A DNA stretch of 64,000 nt. Origin: Argonema galeatum A003/A1. Lineage in GTDB: Bacteria; Cyanobacteriota; Cyanobacteriia; Cyanobacteriales; Aerosakkonemataceae. The translations under genes and the position numbers were made by a program. Below, in pieces: positions 34,925 through 43,640 of this stretch. The stretch spans positions 7,555-71,554 of the forward strand of contig NZ_JAIQZM010000013.1 in assembly GCF_023333595.1 (NCBI RefSeq), read 5' to 3'. Under the pieces are notes generated by a model. The model was not told the origin of the DNA. It did not search any database and saw only the letters and a list, made by a program, of their open reading frames with translations. Positions within the stretch are counted from its first letter, which is position 1, and each line of letters starts with the position of its first letter.

Positions 34925-35923
34925 TTAAGCAAAAAAGGTATCCATCAAAGCAGCGGAGCGAATCTGCCGCCCAAACTGATATTGGGTATAGTGGCGCAAA
35001 ATTCGTTCTACAGATAACCAGCTGGGATCGCAAAAAAGTAAATGAGATGAATTGTCTTGCATAGAAGGCAGTTGCGGCTTTGCTAGCTGCTGGAGTAGTG
35101 CCAGATCTTGAGCGCCTAGCTGGGTATTGAGCATCGGTTTTTCTTGCTGATGAACGACAGTCTGTAGTGGCGGGATGATTTCGCCTTTACTCTCTGCCAT
35201 AAGGGCTGGGATGCCTCCTTTGGAATTGGTAGCATTTCCCAGGATGACAGCAACTGGCACTTCTTGTGCAGTGTACAGCGATCTCGACACCTTCAAGCGT
35301 CCGGGAGCGGATAAACGCCCTTCTGCTTGCAAACGCGCTAAGGCTGGCAAACTTACCGTTCCACCAGCTGCGATGCTAAAACCGACGCGCCAGTCTGCTG
35401 TCGTGAAATCTGGGGTCAAAAGCTCCTGGGTGACGGCACAAGCCTGAACCTGGGGAGCAATCCCGGAGAGGGCTAGGATGTGAAAGACGGCATGGGCAAG
35501 ATGAGCTACGACAATAAACGATTTGTTGTCAGTCGTGCTGGGCAACTGCTCCAAACGTCCCAAATGTGTATTTAGCAAGCCAAACAGTTCTTCTTGAGGT
35601 TGTTCGCTCAAGGCACAGCAGAGTACCATTTCAGCCAGATATTGGCTGGCAGCTAGTTTTGCCAAATTTTGACTTAGGCCGGGATAAGATTCTAAAGTTT
35701 CCGCTTGAGTAATTTTATCGAGCGATCGCCCTTTAGCAATCAGTAGCTCGTTCACCACAAACAACGCACTCCTACCGCCCAGCTTAGAATGGTGCTTGCG
35801 AGAACCCGGTGCTACTGCACGAATCAAGCCAAATTCCGACGTCAAAATCGTCAGCACGCGGTCTGACTCGCCCAGAGGCATACTCTTGAGATTAATACCA
35901 GTTGCTTTGTAAATTCGACTCAT
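34925..35923 (-). CDS. recO: DNA repair protein RecO
   Basis: The OB-fold N-terminus ([44 protein letters not shown]) is characteristic of RecO, which loads RecA onto single-stranded DNA with RecF/RecR. The 332 residues include the helical C-terminal part, but the zinc cysteines found in some RecO proteins are missing, as in many cyanobacteria. It follows deoC on the same strand by 80 bases, a linkage seen in cyanobacteria. Confidence 0.92.
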   Translation of the reverse strand: MSRIYKATGINLKSMPLGESDRVLTILTSEFGLIRAVAPGSRKHHSKLGGRSALFVVNELLIAKGRSLDKITQAETLESYPGLSQNLAKLAASQYLAEMVLCCALSEQPQEELFGLLNTHLGRLEQLPSTTDNKSFIVVAHLAHAVFHILALSGIAPQVQACAVTQELLTPDFTTADWRVGFSIAAGGTVSLPALARLQAEGRLSAPGRLKVSRSLYTAQEVPVAVILGNATNSKGGIPALMAESKGEIIPPLQTVVHQQEKPMLNTQLGAQDLALLQQLAKPQLPSMQDNSSHLLFCDPSWLSVERILRHYTQYQFGRQIRSAALMDTFFA

Positions 35924-36003
35924 TATTAGGGGCTAGGGAACTCAAAAGTCAAAAGTCAAAAGTCAAAAGAAAGGGGCAATGGGCTTTCTTGCTCTTGCTA
36001 GGG

Positions 36004-36690
36004 CTATTCCCTTGGCTCCTTCTTCAGGTTATGGCGCTGATGTAGTAGATCGGGGCCGCGAGACGTGCCTAAACGCGTTGCTCCGGCGATAATTAATTCG
36101 ATCGCCTGGTCTATGGTGAGGATGCCTCCCGACGCCTTTATGCCAACACCTCCTTTAGTTACTTCCCTGAGCAATTTCACGTCTGCAACTGTTGCACCAG
36201 CGTACAAGCCAGTGCTAGTCTTCAAAAATTGCACACCAGCATCCATACATATTTCCGCAGCTAGTCGTTTCTCTGCATCTGTCAGGAGGGCGGTTTCTAA
36301 AATAGCTTTGACGGGTTGCCCGGTTTCCTCGCAAATTTCGGCAATTTCACGATGCACTTCGCTTGTTTGGCCAGTTTTCAACCATCCCAGATTGATAACG
36401 ACATCTAACTCGGCGGCACCATTTTCTACTGCTTCTTGCGCCTCGTAGAGTTTCACCGCCGAAGTTGTCGCCCCGGAGGGGAAACCTATTACAGTACATA
36501 CCTTTGGTGTCTTGCCGTGCAGAAACTCAGCTGCTAAGCGCACGTAGGCAGGATACACACAAACTGTCGCAAAGTCAAACCGTTCTGCTTCTTCACACCA
36601 CTGCCGTACTCGATCTGGGGTAGCCGTTGGATTCAGCAGGGTGTGTTCTATAAATGGAGCAATATCAATGTCTGGCAGAGTCGCCGCCAT
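36004..36690 (-). CDS. deoC: Deoxyribose-phosphate aldolase
   Basis: It cleaves 2-deoxyribose 5-phosphate to glyceraldehyde 3-phosphate and acetaldehyde in deoxynucleoside breakdown. The Schiff-base lysine is in FLKTSTG (Lys157) and the helper lysine in GVGIKASGG (Lys185). ATG 36690 ([20 protein letters not shown]) gives 228 residues, the family length. An extension to 36759 shows no homology. First gene of the leftward set deoC, recO, MFS, glycosyltransferase. Confidence 0.95.
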   Translation of the reverse strand: MAATLPDIDIAPFIEHTLLNPTATPDRVRQWCEEAERFDFATVCVYPAYVRLAAEFLHGKTPKVCTVIGFPSGATTSAVKLYEAQEAVENGAAELDVVINLGWLKTGQTSEVHREIAEICEETGQPVKAILETALLTDAEKRLAAEICMDAGVQFLKTSTGLYAGATVADVKLLREVTKGGVGIKASGGILTIDQAIELIIAGATRLGTSRGPDLLHQRHNLKKEPRE

Positions 36691-36931
36691 CGCTGTTTCT
36701 CCTAATGGCCTATTGTTAACTTTTATCACAAAAATGAGTAAATCTAATGAAATTTCCAATACATCTGCTTTCCAAGCTTTACTTACAGAGTTAATATCCG
36801 CTTTGGACTGCCATTAGGAACCATAAAAATCCGATTTAGGAACAATTAGTGGCATAATTGCAGAACAAACACTATACTAATATCAGTACATATTTCATCT
36901 TTGGCGAATTTATTCATATTGGTATCGACCT

Positions 36932-37303
36932 ATGTCTCCTAAACTTCTCGAACACACTATCGTTGAGGCGCACGATGCCGCCACGGGAAAGCTTGATGCC
37001 GTTCGGCTAGCTGAGACTTTGGGATTTTCCACTGAGGAAATGGCTCAGATTCTCAAGCGCACCTCTCGCGGTTTAAGGAAAAACCCAGATTCAGACAAAC
37101 TTCAAGATGATATGGTCAGACTAGAGAGTCTGATCGTGCGGTTGCGCTATCTGCTTGATGGGTCGATCGAGTACGTTCGCATCTGGTTGCGATCGCCCCA
37201 TCCTATACTTGGGGGAGATACCCCCATGTCCTGTCTGCTTGAAAGAAAGCTGGAGTCGGTTGAACTACTGGTACACGCTATGGAGACTGGACAGCCTCTT
37301 TAA
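36932..37303 (+). CDS. MbcA/ParS/Xre-type antitoxin-like protein (DUF2384), orphan
   Basis: The 123 residues hold a helix-turn-helix-like half (GKLDAVRLAETLGFSTEEMAQIL) and a C-terminal toxin-binding-like half (GSIEYVRIWLRSPHPILGGDTPMSCL), whose W-L-x-x-P-x-x-x-L-x-x-x-x-P pattern is the DUF2384 signature. Such proteins normally sit beside a RES-domain toxin, which is absent, since the neighbour is a methyltransferase on the other strand. It could be a stand-alone regulator or a relic. Confidence 0.8.
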   Translation: MSPKLLEHTIVEAHDAATGKLDAVRLAETLGFSTEEMAQILKRTSRGLRKNPDSDKLQDDMVRLESLIVRLRYLLDGSIEYVRIWLRSPHPILGGDTPMSCLLERKLESVELLVHAMETGQPL

Positions 37304-37439
37304 TGCTTATCGCTAGCTGTTGACAAATAGCGTTGCTGCAATAAAAATGATTGAGGTTTTCAACACCCAGGACTTACGCAACAGTCCACATATAAATGCT
37401 ACAGTTTAATTTGTGTGCAGGTAATTTTTAGATCTGAAT

Positions 37440-38756
37440 TTATTCTTTTTCTTTAAAAGCTGTGTTACGCCTTTTTCTTGGCTCGATCGCGTGGGGACTC
37501 ACACCGTAACGTTGAGCGGCGTGGAACATATTTAGTCGGAGTAATTCTTCATTTGCCAAATGCTTTTTTCTCTTAGGTTTAACTGGAAATACCCCCAAGG
37601 CGCAGATAATTTCTGAAGCTATTGCTTTTGCTAACAAAGGTGGAACTGAATTTCCCACTTGACGAAAACCGTGCCATTTTGTCACGTGAAACCTGAACCA
37701 GTCGGGGTAGGAGTGCAACCGCGCTGCTTCTCGTACAGTGATACATCGCGGTATGAATGGGTGAATCGGTCGAGGTGATGTGAAAGCACCGAGATTGCTA
37801 GCAGTTCCAGCTCTTAGGGTGTTACAAATTCCTTCTGGATTGAGTTTATAAAAGTGACTGATATTTTCTATTTTGCCCGGTTCTGTTTCCTGAAATCTGT
37901 TAATAGCTTCTAGGGAATGGTTAGTACGCCAACTTGAAGTTAGTATTCTCCAATCAAATTTGCGTCCATAAGAATAATCTTTATCTACAGAATGGATACC
38001 CCGAAGTTTAAAAGCATAATCGCTGGGCTTATTATACTTTGCAATAACCCAGTCTCTTTTCAACAAATCGGAATATATTTCTACTTTTGGCAAGTCTCCT
38101 ATAGCATCCCAAACAGTTGGAACAGGTGGCAAATAAGAGAAAATATTTACATTATTTTTGCCTGCTGTACGCTTGTTAATAGCTGTAATCGGTTCTGGAT
38201 ATTTGGGCAAAGATAAACCATTACGACATCCTAGAAGAAATAATCGGGATCGATTCTGCGGTACTCCGTAATTGGCAGAGTTGAGAACTTTGTAATTCTC
38301 TTCTACTTGATAGCCGTTATCTATAAAATATTCAATAATTTCTAAGAGGAACTCCTTATGTTTGCCAAGTGTAAGTCCTGGCACATTCTCAAACACAAAA
38401 AACTTAGGATTTAGCTCTATAACTAAGCGCTGGAAATGAAATACAAGAGCGTTGCGCGGGTCGTCTAAACCGCGTTTTCCTATAAGCGAAAATCCTTGGC
38501 AAGGGGAACCGCCAAACACAACATCGATATCGCGATCGCCAATCCCAGAACGCTCTCTAATTTGTGCGCCAGTAATGTTTGTGATATCCCGGCACAAGAT
38601 CGACCAAAATGGGAAGTTGAATTCGTGCGTGGCACAATGAATTGGGTCTAATTCCACAGCAGCTAGCACATCAAACCCAGCTTGTTCAAAGCCAAGGGTC
38701 ATGCCACCTGCGCCAGCGAATAAATCTACACCAATAGGTCGTTTTTTGCTGTTCAT
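37440..38756 (-). CDS. DNA cytosine-5 methyltransferase, orphan
   Basis: All core motifs appear in order: I VDLFAGAGGMTLGF (10-23), IV GGSPCQGFS with catalytic Cys86, VI FENVPG (122-127), VIII QNRSRLFLLG, X GNSVPPLLAKAIA. The target-recognition region lies between about 200 and 330. Nothing like a restriction enzyme sits beside it, so it is an orphan methylase. The genome is rich in GCGATCGC, and cyanobacteria encode an orphan enzyme (M.Ssp6803I type) that methylates CGATCG. This could be that enzyme, but specificity cannot be read from the sequence. Confidence 0.9.
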   Translation of the reverse strand: MNSKKRPIGVDLFAGAGGMTLGFEQAGFDVLAAVELDPIHCATHEFNFPFWSILCRDITNITGAQIRERSGIGDRDIDVVFGGSPCQGFSLIGKRGLDDPRNALVFHFQRLVIELNPKFFVFENVPGLTLGKHKEFLLEIIEYFIDNGYQVEENYKVLNSANYGVPQNRSRLFLLGCRNGLSLPKYPEPITAINKRTAGKNNVNIFSYLPPVPTVWDAIGDLPKVEIYSDLLKRDWVIAKYNKPSDYAFKLRGIHSVDKDYSYGRKFDWRILTSSWRTNHSLEAINRFQETEPGKIENISHFYKLNPEGICNTLRAGTASNLGAFTSPRPIHPFIPRCITVREAARLHSYPDWFRFHVTKWHGFRQVGNSVPPLLAKAIASEIICALGVFPVKPKRKKHLANEELLRLNMFHAAQRYGVSPHAIEPRKRRNTAFKEKE

Positions 38757-38769
38757 TCAATGCTTTCAT

Positions 38770-38811
38770 GGTAAGTTGTTGCGCTTTAGCGCTAAAGCGC
38801 AACAACGTAAC
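38770..38811. repeat. GTTGCGC-family palindrome upstream of the methyltransferase gene
   Basis: GTTGTTGCGCTTTAGC and its inverse GCTAAAGCGCAACAAC meet head to head within 15 bases of the methyltransferase start, so it lies in that gene's leader. Confidence 0.75.
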
Positions 38812-38933
38812 AATAATGATTTATTTGCGCCGACCTATTTAGCACTTGCGGAGTTATTTTATTGGTTATTACCAAAAATGTTGGCGCAAGTGCCGATCTC
38901 CTACCCAGATTCCTAATCAAAGAAATCTTCTAT

Positions 38934-39401
38934 CTAGCGCAACCAACCTCCTTTTTTACCTGAGTTTTGAAGAGAAATGCCGCTTTTATTTGGGTTATGC
39001 AATAACTTCAAGCCTAAAGCCTTAGTTAATTGTGGAGTGTCATCTATTACTAGCATTGCTGTCAATGCTTGGGCTACTCGGTCATAATTAGGTTGCGCTT
39101 TGAGACGTTCGGATAAAGAACGCAGACTATCATTGATGAGGTTTTGCGCTTGGGTGTCATCTTTGACTGTAGCCAGTCGTGCGTACAGCGAGTTTAATTC
39201 CTCTCGCAGCAAGCTCATATCGTGAGAATTCGGGAGTTCTTTGAGCATTTGAGCGATCGCACTCTGGGTATCTTTAGCCACCGTCCCTGTGTTAACCTGG
39301 CTGTACACAGCCTCTGGAACGCTAACCGGCGCTAGGTTAGCCTGTTGCGGCGCTGGCATGAAAAGCATTAAGGTCGAATAAATCACACACTGCAAGCACA
39401 T
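38934..39401 (-). CDS. Hypothetical exported protein, 155 residues
   Basis: A short hydrophobic N-terminus (CVIYSTLMLFMPAP) suggests a signal peptide. The rest is helical and polar (LREELNSLYARLATVKDDTQAQNL), possibly a coiled coil, ending in Lys/Gly/Trp/Arg. No motif recognised. It stands between the methyltransferase and the dioxygenase gene. Confidence 0.5.
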   Translation of the reverse strand: MCLQCVIYSTLMLFMPAPQQANLAPVSVPEAVYSQVNTGTVAKDTQSAIAQMLKELPNSHDMSLLREELNSLYARLATVKDDTQAQNLINDSLRSLSERLKAQPNYDRVAQALTAMLVIDDTPQLTKALGLKLLHNPNKSGISLQNSGKKGGWLR

Positions 39402-39704
39402 AACTTGACTCCTGTTACTCTTCTTTTACAAGACTTTACCAGCTTTAGCGTTAAGAAGTGGTTTTGAGTTTGCCAGTGGGTTGAACCAAAATGTTGAGCT
39501 ACGTCCCCAACCAAAATCTTTGATTTGGTTGGGGTTAGCGAAACCAATAAATAAGGCGAAGCATCCTTATTCCGGTCTTTCCTGGTTCTGTACATACAGC
39601 GGGTTTTAAACCTTTGCGCGGTACTCACGACTGATTGGGCGACGAACTTGACAACTGAATTGTATCAATCTAACATAGCATATTTAAAGATCGAGGTCGT
39701 AGCT

Positions 39705-40550
39705 ATGGCTGATTATTTAGCTGGTAATGTGCCAACAGCAGAACAACTGGATGAATGGATTACATTTTTTCATGCTAATGGTTTTCTTGTTATTCACAAT
39801 GTTTTAACACCAGAACAATGCGAGTTACTGAGACATGATTTAGATGAAGCTCTGAGCGAAGAGGTTGGTCAGAAAAAAGCTAGAAACTCTCGAAAGATAA
39901 TGAAGCGAATGTTTGAGCATTCCCAACCTAATTTAAATCTTTTTGAATTAGAGCCAGTCGTAACATTTGCAGAACATTTAATTGGGGAAACTAATGGATC
40001 GGGATACTCGCTCTCTGATGGCATACCCAATGCTAATGCGATCCATGTAATCCACAATAATTCTTTTAAAGTTTCTCCAGAAACAGATGGACTTGCTGGC
40101 AATAAATGGCATCAGGATGATACGCCACATATCCTATCTCTTGACGGTAAACCTTTAACGAATGTTCGGCTAAACGTGCTGGCATTTACTGCCAATTATT
40201 ACTTGACGGATGTTCTAAGGGTGGAGAATGGGCCTACGCAAGTTATACCTGGTTCGCATTTGTTTGGAAAACTTTGTGATGGGGATATTTCGGGATATGA
40301 AGATAAAATTTATAGCTGTTTAGGGGCTATGGGTTCTGTCGTGTGTTTCAATAATCAAGTGTGGCATAGAGGTTCGAGAAATGATTCGCAGGTTACTAGA
40401 TACATTACGCAGGTGACTTACGCTAAAAGGTTAGTCGGACATAAGTATTATCCATTTATGAATTACCAAATGCCGAGTCATTGTTACGAAGGTGCAAGTT
40501 CTAGGTTAAAACAATTATTGGGATTTTTGCCCAATGGTGCTTACGGGTGA
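39705..40550 (+). CDS. Phytanoyl-CoA dioxygenase (PhyH) family Fe(II)/2-oxoglutarate oxygenase
   Basis: The 281-residue protein has the iron triad as HQD (His136, Asp138) in KWHQDDTPHILS and the distal His221 in NNQVWHRGSRND, where the following arginines can bind 2-oxoglutarate. ATG 39705 (MADYLAGNVPTAEQL) is preceded by GAGG at a good distance. The TTG at 39648 is less likely. PhyH-type enzymes hydroxylate lipids or secondary metabolites. Substrate here is unknown. It precedes the sulfotransferase island but is 1.1 kb away and followed by a leftward gene, so a link is only suggestive. Confidence 0.85.
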   Translation: MADYLAGNVPTAEQLDEWITFFHANGFLVIHNVLTPEQCELLRHDLDEALSEEVGQKKARNSRKIMKRMFEHSQPNLNLFELEPVVTFAEHLIGETNGSGYSLSDGIPNANAIHVIHNNSFKVSPETDGLAGNKWHQDDTPHILSLDGKPLTNVRLNVLAFTANYYLTDVLRVENGPTQVIPGSHLFGKLCDGDISGYEDKIYSCLGAMGSVVCFNNQVWHRGSRNDSQVTRYITQVTYAKRLVGHKYYPFMNYQMPSHCYEGASSRLKQLLGFLPNGAYG

Positions 40551-40562
40551 TTAAACAGGTGA

Positions 40563-40673
40563 TTCGCTAGTCTAGAAGGCGATCCGGTTTCTGCACTCAT
40601 TGGAAGTTTGAAGCGTCATGGTGTGAGTGATGAAGTTATCCATGAAGCACTCAAAGAAGTCACTCAGCATTAG
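40563..40673 (+). pseudogene. Gene remnant (about 36 codons)
   Basis: Between stop codons at 40560 and 40671 a frame reads SLEGDPVSALIGSLKRHGVS then HEALKEVTQH, a plausible helical tail with no start codon. It may be the end of a lost gene. I do not recognise it. Confidence 0.3.
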
Positions 40674-40688
40674 TTCTGGACTCTTATC

Positions 40689-41591
40689 TCATCGATTAGA
40701 ACAAGATATTTGCGAGCAGAGGTTTCCAGAACTACCTGTTTCTACTTGGAGGGTAGCGTGTTCGATGCCGAAGCGATCGTGAAGATCCTGGGTTACCTTA
40801 GCTAAAAAAGCATCGCCGGGATGTCCTTCCGGTATCACCAAATGAGCGGTGAGTGCTATCTCAGTTGTACTCATTCCCCAGATATGCAAGTCGTGGACTT
40901 GAGCCACACCAGGAAGTTCGACTAAGTAAGTTTGCACAGCTAGGGGTTCGATCGCTTCCGGTACTGCGTCCAACGCCAAGTTAACCGAGTCCTTTAGCAG
41001 TTCCCAAGTTCCAACAACAATAACTGCAACGATAATCAAGCTCACAACTGGGTCGAACCAAAGCCAACCAGTTACCAGAATAGCGATACCAGCCAATACA
41101 ACACCAAGAGATACTAGAGCATCGCTAGCCATGTGCCAGAAGGCGGCGCGAATGTTCAAATCTCCCTTGCGGCCTGACATAAAGAGTAAGGCAGTAGCCG
41201 TGTTAATGGCAATCCCGACAGCTGCCACTCCGATCACCATATCACCGCGCACTAAGCTAGGCTCAAAAAAGCGTTGGATAGCTTCCCAGGCGATCGCACC
41301 TACGGCGAGAAGTAGGAAAATAGCATTGAAAAGAGCGGCCAAAATGGAAGAACGACGCAGCCCGTAGGTGTAACGCGGCGTGGTGGGGCGACGGGCGAGA
41401 ATGGAGGCTCCCCAAGCCAGCAGCAGTCCCAGAACATCGCTCAGATTATGGCCTGCATCGGCTAGAAGCGCCAGGGAGTGACTCAGGATGCCAAAAACAG
41501 CCTCGCAGATAACAAACCCGCTGTTGAGGGCAATGCCGATCGCAAAGGCGCGGCTGTAATTTGCTTGTTCGTGGTTGTGACGATCGGACAT
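40689..41591 (-). CDS. Cation-diffusion-facilitator (Zn/Co/Cd) exporter
   Basis: The 300-residue protein has six membrane helices. The metal-site residues are HxxxD in LADAGHNLSD (Asp45, His48, Asp52) and FWHMASD (His153, Asp157), the pattern of Zn-type CDF proteins such as CzcD/ZitB. A cytoplasmic ferredoxin-like domain (about 210-290) follows. It has a short N-terminal His stretch. It would export zinc in exchange for protons. Its divergent neighbour is the sulfotransferase at 41701. Confidence 0.9.
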   Translation of the reverse strand: MSDRHNHEQANYSRAFAIGIALNSGFVICEAVFGILSHSLALLADAGHNLSDVLGLLLAWGASILARRPTTPRYTYGLRRSSILAALFNAIFLLLAVGAIAWEAIQRFFEPSLVRGDMVIGVAAVGIAINTATALLFMSGRKGDLNIRAAFWHMASDALVSLGVVLAGIAILVTGWLWFDPVVSLIIVAVIVVGTWELLKDSVNLALDAVPEAIEPLAVQTYLVELPGVAQVHDLHIWGMSTTEIALTAHLVIPEGHPGDAFLAKVTQDLHDRFGIEHATLQVETGSSGNLCSQISCSNR

Positions 41592-41700
41592 ATATTTTGA
41601 TATAGTTGATATTCCACAACGCTAAGTTAACGTCCGCTCTTTGGTCAAGTATTTATGATATTGAGCGAACCTAGCAACACCTAAAAAAAAGAAAGATTTC

Positions 41701-42540
41701 ATGGGGGATAATCTGAAAAAGGCAGTTTTTATATGTGGAGCAGGTCACTCTGGATCTACGCTTTTAGGACTCATCCTAGGTAGCCACAGCGATTGCTTTT
41801 ATTGCGGAGAAGGACAAAAAACCAACTTTCTGCAAAATCAAACCAAGGCAATAAGTAAAAGAGTTTGCAAAATTTGCGGTGCCAATTGCCCCGTCTGGAG
41901 CGATTTGAAGCTTAGCGAGCGCGTCAACCTCTACGAGCAAATATCCGCTAAAGCCCAAAAACCCATTATTATTGATTCATCAAAAGGTAGACAATGGCTG
42001 CAAAAACAACTAGAAAGCCTCAAAAATACCGATATAAAACAATATCTTATCTTTCTGCAAAGAGACGGTAGAGCGGTGATTAACTCCCGAATTACAAAGT
42101 ATCCTGAAAAAAATTTTAAATATTTAATTGAGGAATGGGTTGCTAAAGGCCAAATGACAAATGAGCTATTTAATAATTTTGACCATAAAAAGATAAAGAT
42201 ACGCTATGAAGTTCTAGCGACGCAGCCAGAATCAGTTACTCAAAAGCTTTGTAACTTTTTAGACATAGAGTATCAACCAGAAATGCTGAAGTACTACGAA
42301 CACGAGCATCATCCACTAGGTGGAAACAACGGCACTCAGTTTTTAGTGGCAAAGGCACAAAGAGAAAAAATTAAAGATCCATTTGTCAAGGTTGGAGAGT
42401 ATAAAAAAGATTATTACGAAAACCATGAATTGGGGATAAAGTTAGATTTGCGTTGGCAGAAAGAACTTGATCCAAGCGTTGAACGCCTCTTTGAAGAAAT
42501 GGCAGGTAAAGAGAACGCCGAAATGAAATGGGAAGTTTAA
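41701..42540 (+). CDS. Sulfotransferase-domain protein
   Basis: The PAPS 5'-phosphosulfate loop is GAGHSGSTLLGL (13-24) at the N-terminus. The 3'-phosphate-binding Arg/Ser positions are consistent with LQRDGRAVINSR. A cysteine cluster CKICGANCPVW (56-66) is added. This resembles bacterial PAPS-dependent sulfotransferases acting on carbohydrates or small molecules. Acceptor unknown. First of three sulfotransferase-domain genes in 4 kb. Confidence 0.85.
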   Translation: MGDNLKKAVFICGAGHSGSTLLGLILGSHSDCFYCGEGQKTNFLQNQTKAISKRVCKICGANCPVWSDLKLSERVNLYEQISAKAQKPIIIDSSKGRQWLQKQLESLKNTDIKQYLIFLQRDGRAVINSRITKYPEKNFKYLIEEWVAKGQMTNELFNNFDHKKIKIRYEVLATQPESVTQKLCNFLDIEYQPEMLKYYEHEHHPLGGNNGTQFLVAKAQREKIKDPFVKVGEYKKDYYENHELGIKLDLRWQKELDPSVERLFEEMAGKENAEMKWEV

Positions 42541-42619
42541 AGGATGATATCGAATATATCAGAGCATGAAGGAAATTTTTTCACCAACAATTGATATTCT
42601 TAGTACATGAGAGATCTCG

Positions 42620-42702
42620 TCAAATTGTCTGTTATCATCGTTGGTTAAATTTTTACCGCAGATGTAGACTCTGAAACGCAGATAAACGCAGATAAGAATA
42701 AG
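42620..42702 (+). repeat. ACCGCAGATG dispersed repeat, copy 2
   Basis: ATTGTCTGTT, then GGTTAAATTTTTACCGCAG, then AACGCAGATAAACGCAGAT, matching copies at 17458 and 62866. Confidence 0.75.
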
Positions 42703-42745
42703 AAGACGAATTTTTTAGGTACCCGATGCTACCGGATATGATATG

Positions 42746-42921
42746 ATACCAAATCCGGGTTATTTACCCCCTTTATAGTGTGAAGTGTAGGGGTGTTCGC
42801 GAAGCGGTGCGGATGCACTTAGCATTGCGGCAATAAGTGTATTCCCAAGAGCCAAAGCCTTTCTACCGCAATGCTTCACCCAACTTATGGATAACGGGGG
42901 TTTTTATCCCGGATATGATAT
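42746..42921 (+). mobile_element. MITE-like element, copy C, with internal insertion
   Basis: Starts ATACCAAATCCGGG and ends in a variant CCCGGATATGATAT. Otherwise like copies A and B, but an extra TTCGCGAAGCGGTGCGGATG segment interrupts the first inner arm. It lies directly before the second sulfotransferase gene. Confidence 0.8.
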
Positions 42922-42971
42922 GACACGGATATCTTACCAAGTAATAGGTCAGTAAAGGAGGAATGAAAAAA

Positions 42972-43541
42972 ATGACAAATTTAGTATCAACGCCAAAAGA
43001 AGATAGCAGAGAATTACATAAAAAGCAATCGACAATGATATTTGGCTGCGGTTTATCCCGTACTGGGAATAAAAGCCTTGGTGATGCCTTAAGAATATTG
43101 GGATATAACTCTGTAAAATATCCTAAATCTATAGATGATTTGGTCAGCGAGTATAATGCGGCTGTTGACATTACAGTTGTTGCTTGGCTTGACGAGCTGG
43201 ATACCCGGTTTCCCGATGCTAAATGGATATTAACCATTCGAGATATAGAATCCTGGTTAAAATCATGTGAAAAATGGTTTGGTCGTACATTAGATGAATA
43301 TCCTGAATATAAACAAGATTATCTGCGTCACTATAGGCGAATCGTTTATGGATCTGATACTTTTGATGCTAAACTGTGGCAATCTGTTTATCACCAGCAT
43401 ATTGAGAGAGTGACGAACAAATTTAAGGCCCGATCGGGCCAGTTGTTAGTTATGAATATATGTCAGGGAGAATCCTGGGAAAAATTATGCACTTTCATTG
43501 GCAAGGAGATACCCAATGCACCATTTCCAAGCATCAGCTAA
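42972..43541 (+). CDS. Sulfotransferase-family protein
   Basis: The 189-residue protein carries the PAPS-binding loop FGCGLSRTGNKSL (about 24-36) and a second conserved region ILTIRDIESWLKS, where Arg/Ser would hold the 3'-phosphate. It is clearly a paralogue of the C-terminal domain of the next gene. AAGGAGG (42955-42961) sits one base before ATG 42963 and ten before ATG 42972, and the second spacing is better, so I use 42972. The family includes sulfotransferases that act on glycolipids or carbohydrates. Confidence 0.8.
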   Translation: MTNLVSTPKEDSRELHKKQSTMIFGCGLSRTGNKSLGDALRILGYNSVKYPKSIDDLVSEYNAAVDITVVAWLDELDTRFPDAKWILTIRDIESWLKSCEKWFGRTLDEYPEYKQDYLRHYRRIVYGSDTFDAKLWQSVYHQHIERVTNKFKARSGQLLVMNICQGESWEKLCTFIGKEIPNAPFPSIS

Positions 43542-43640
43542 AGAGGAAAATGCAGAGTTTATTGGTAGTCGATGAAAGTGCGATCGCTTTCTAATGCGCC
43601 GTAATATTAGTTGCTATGGGCAATTGTAGTGGATAAGAAA

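Noticed and set aside
39383-39628. 81-residue minus-strand frame
   Set aside because: It is made from repeat-like DNA (GGCGAAGCATCC) and lacks a protein-like pattern.
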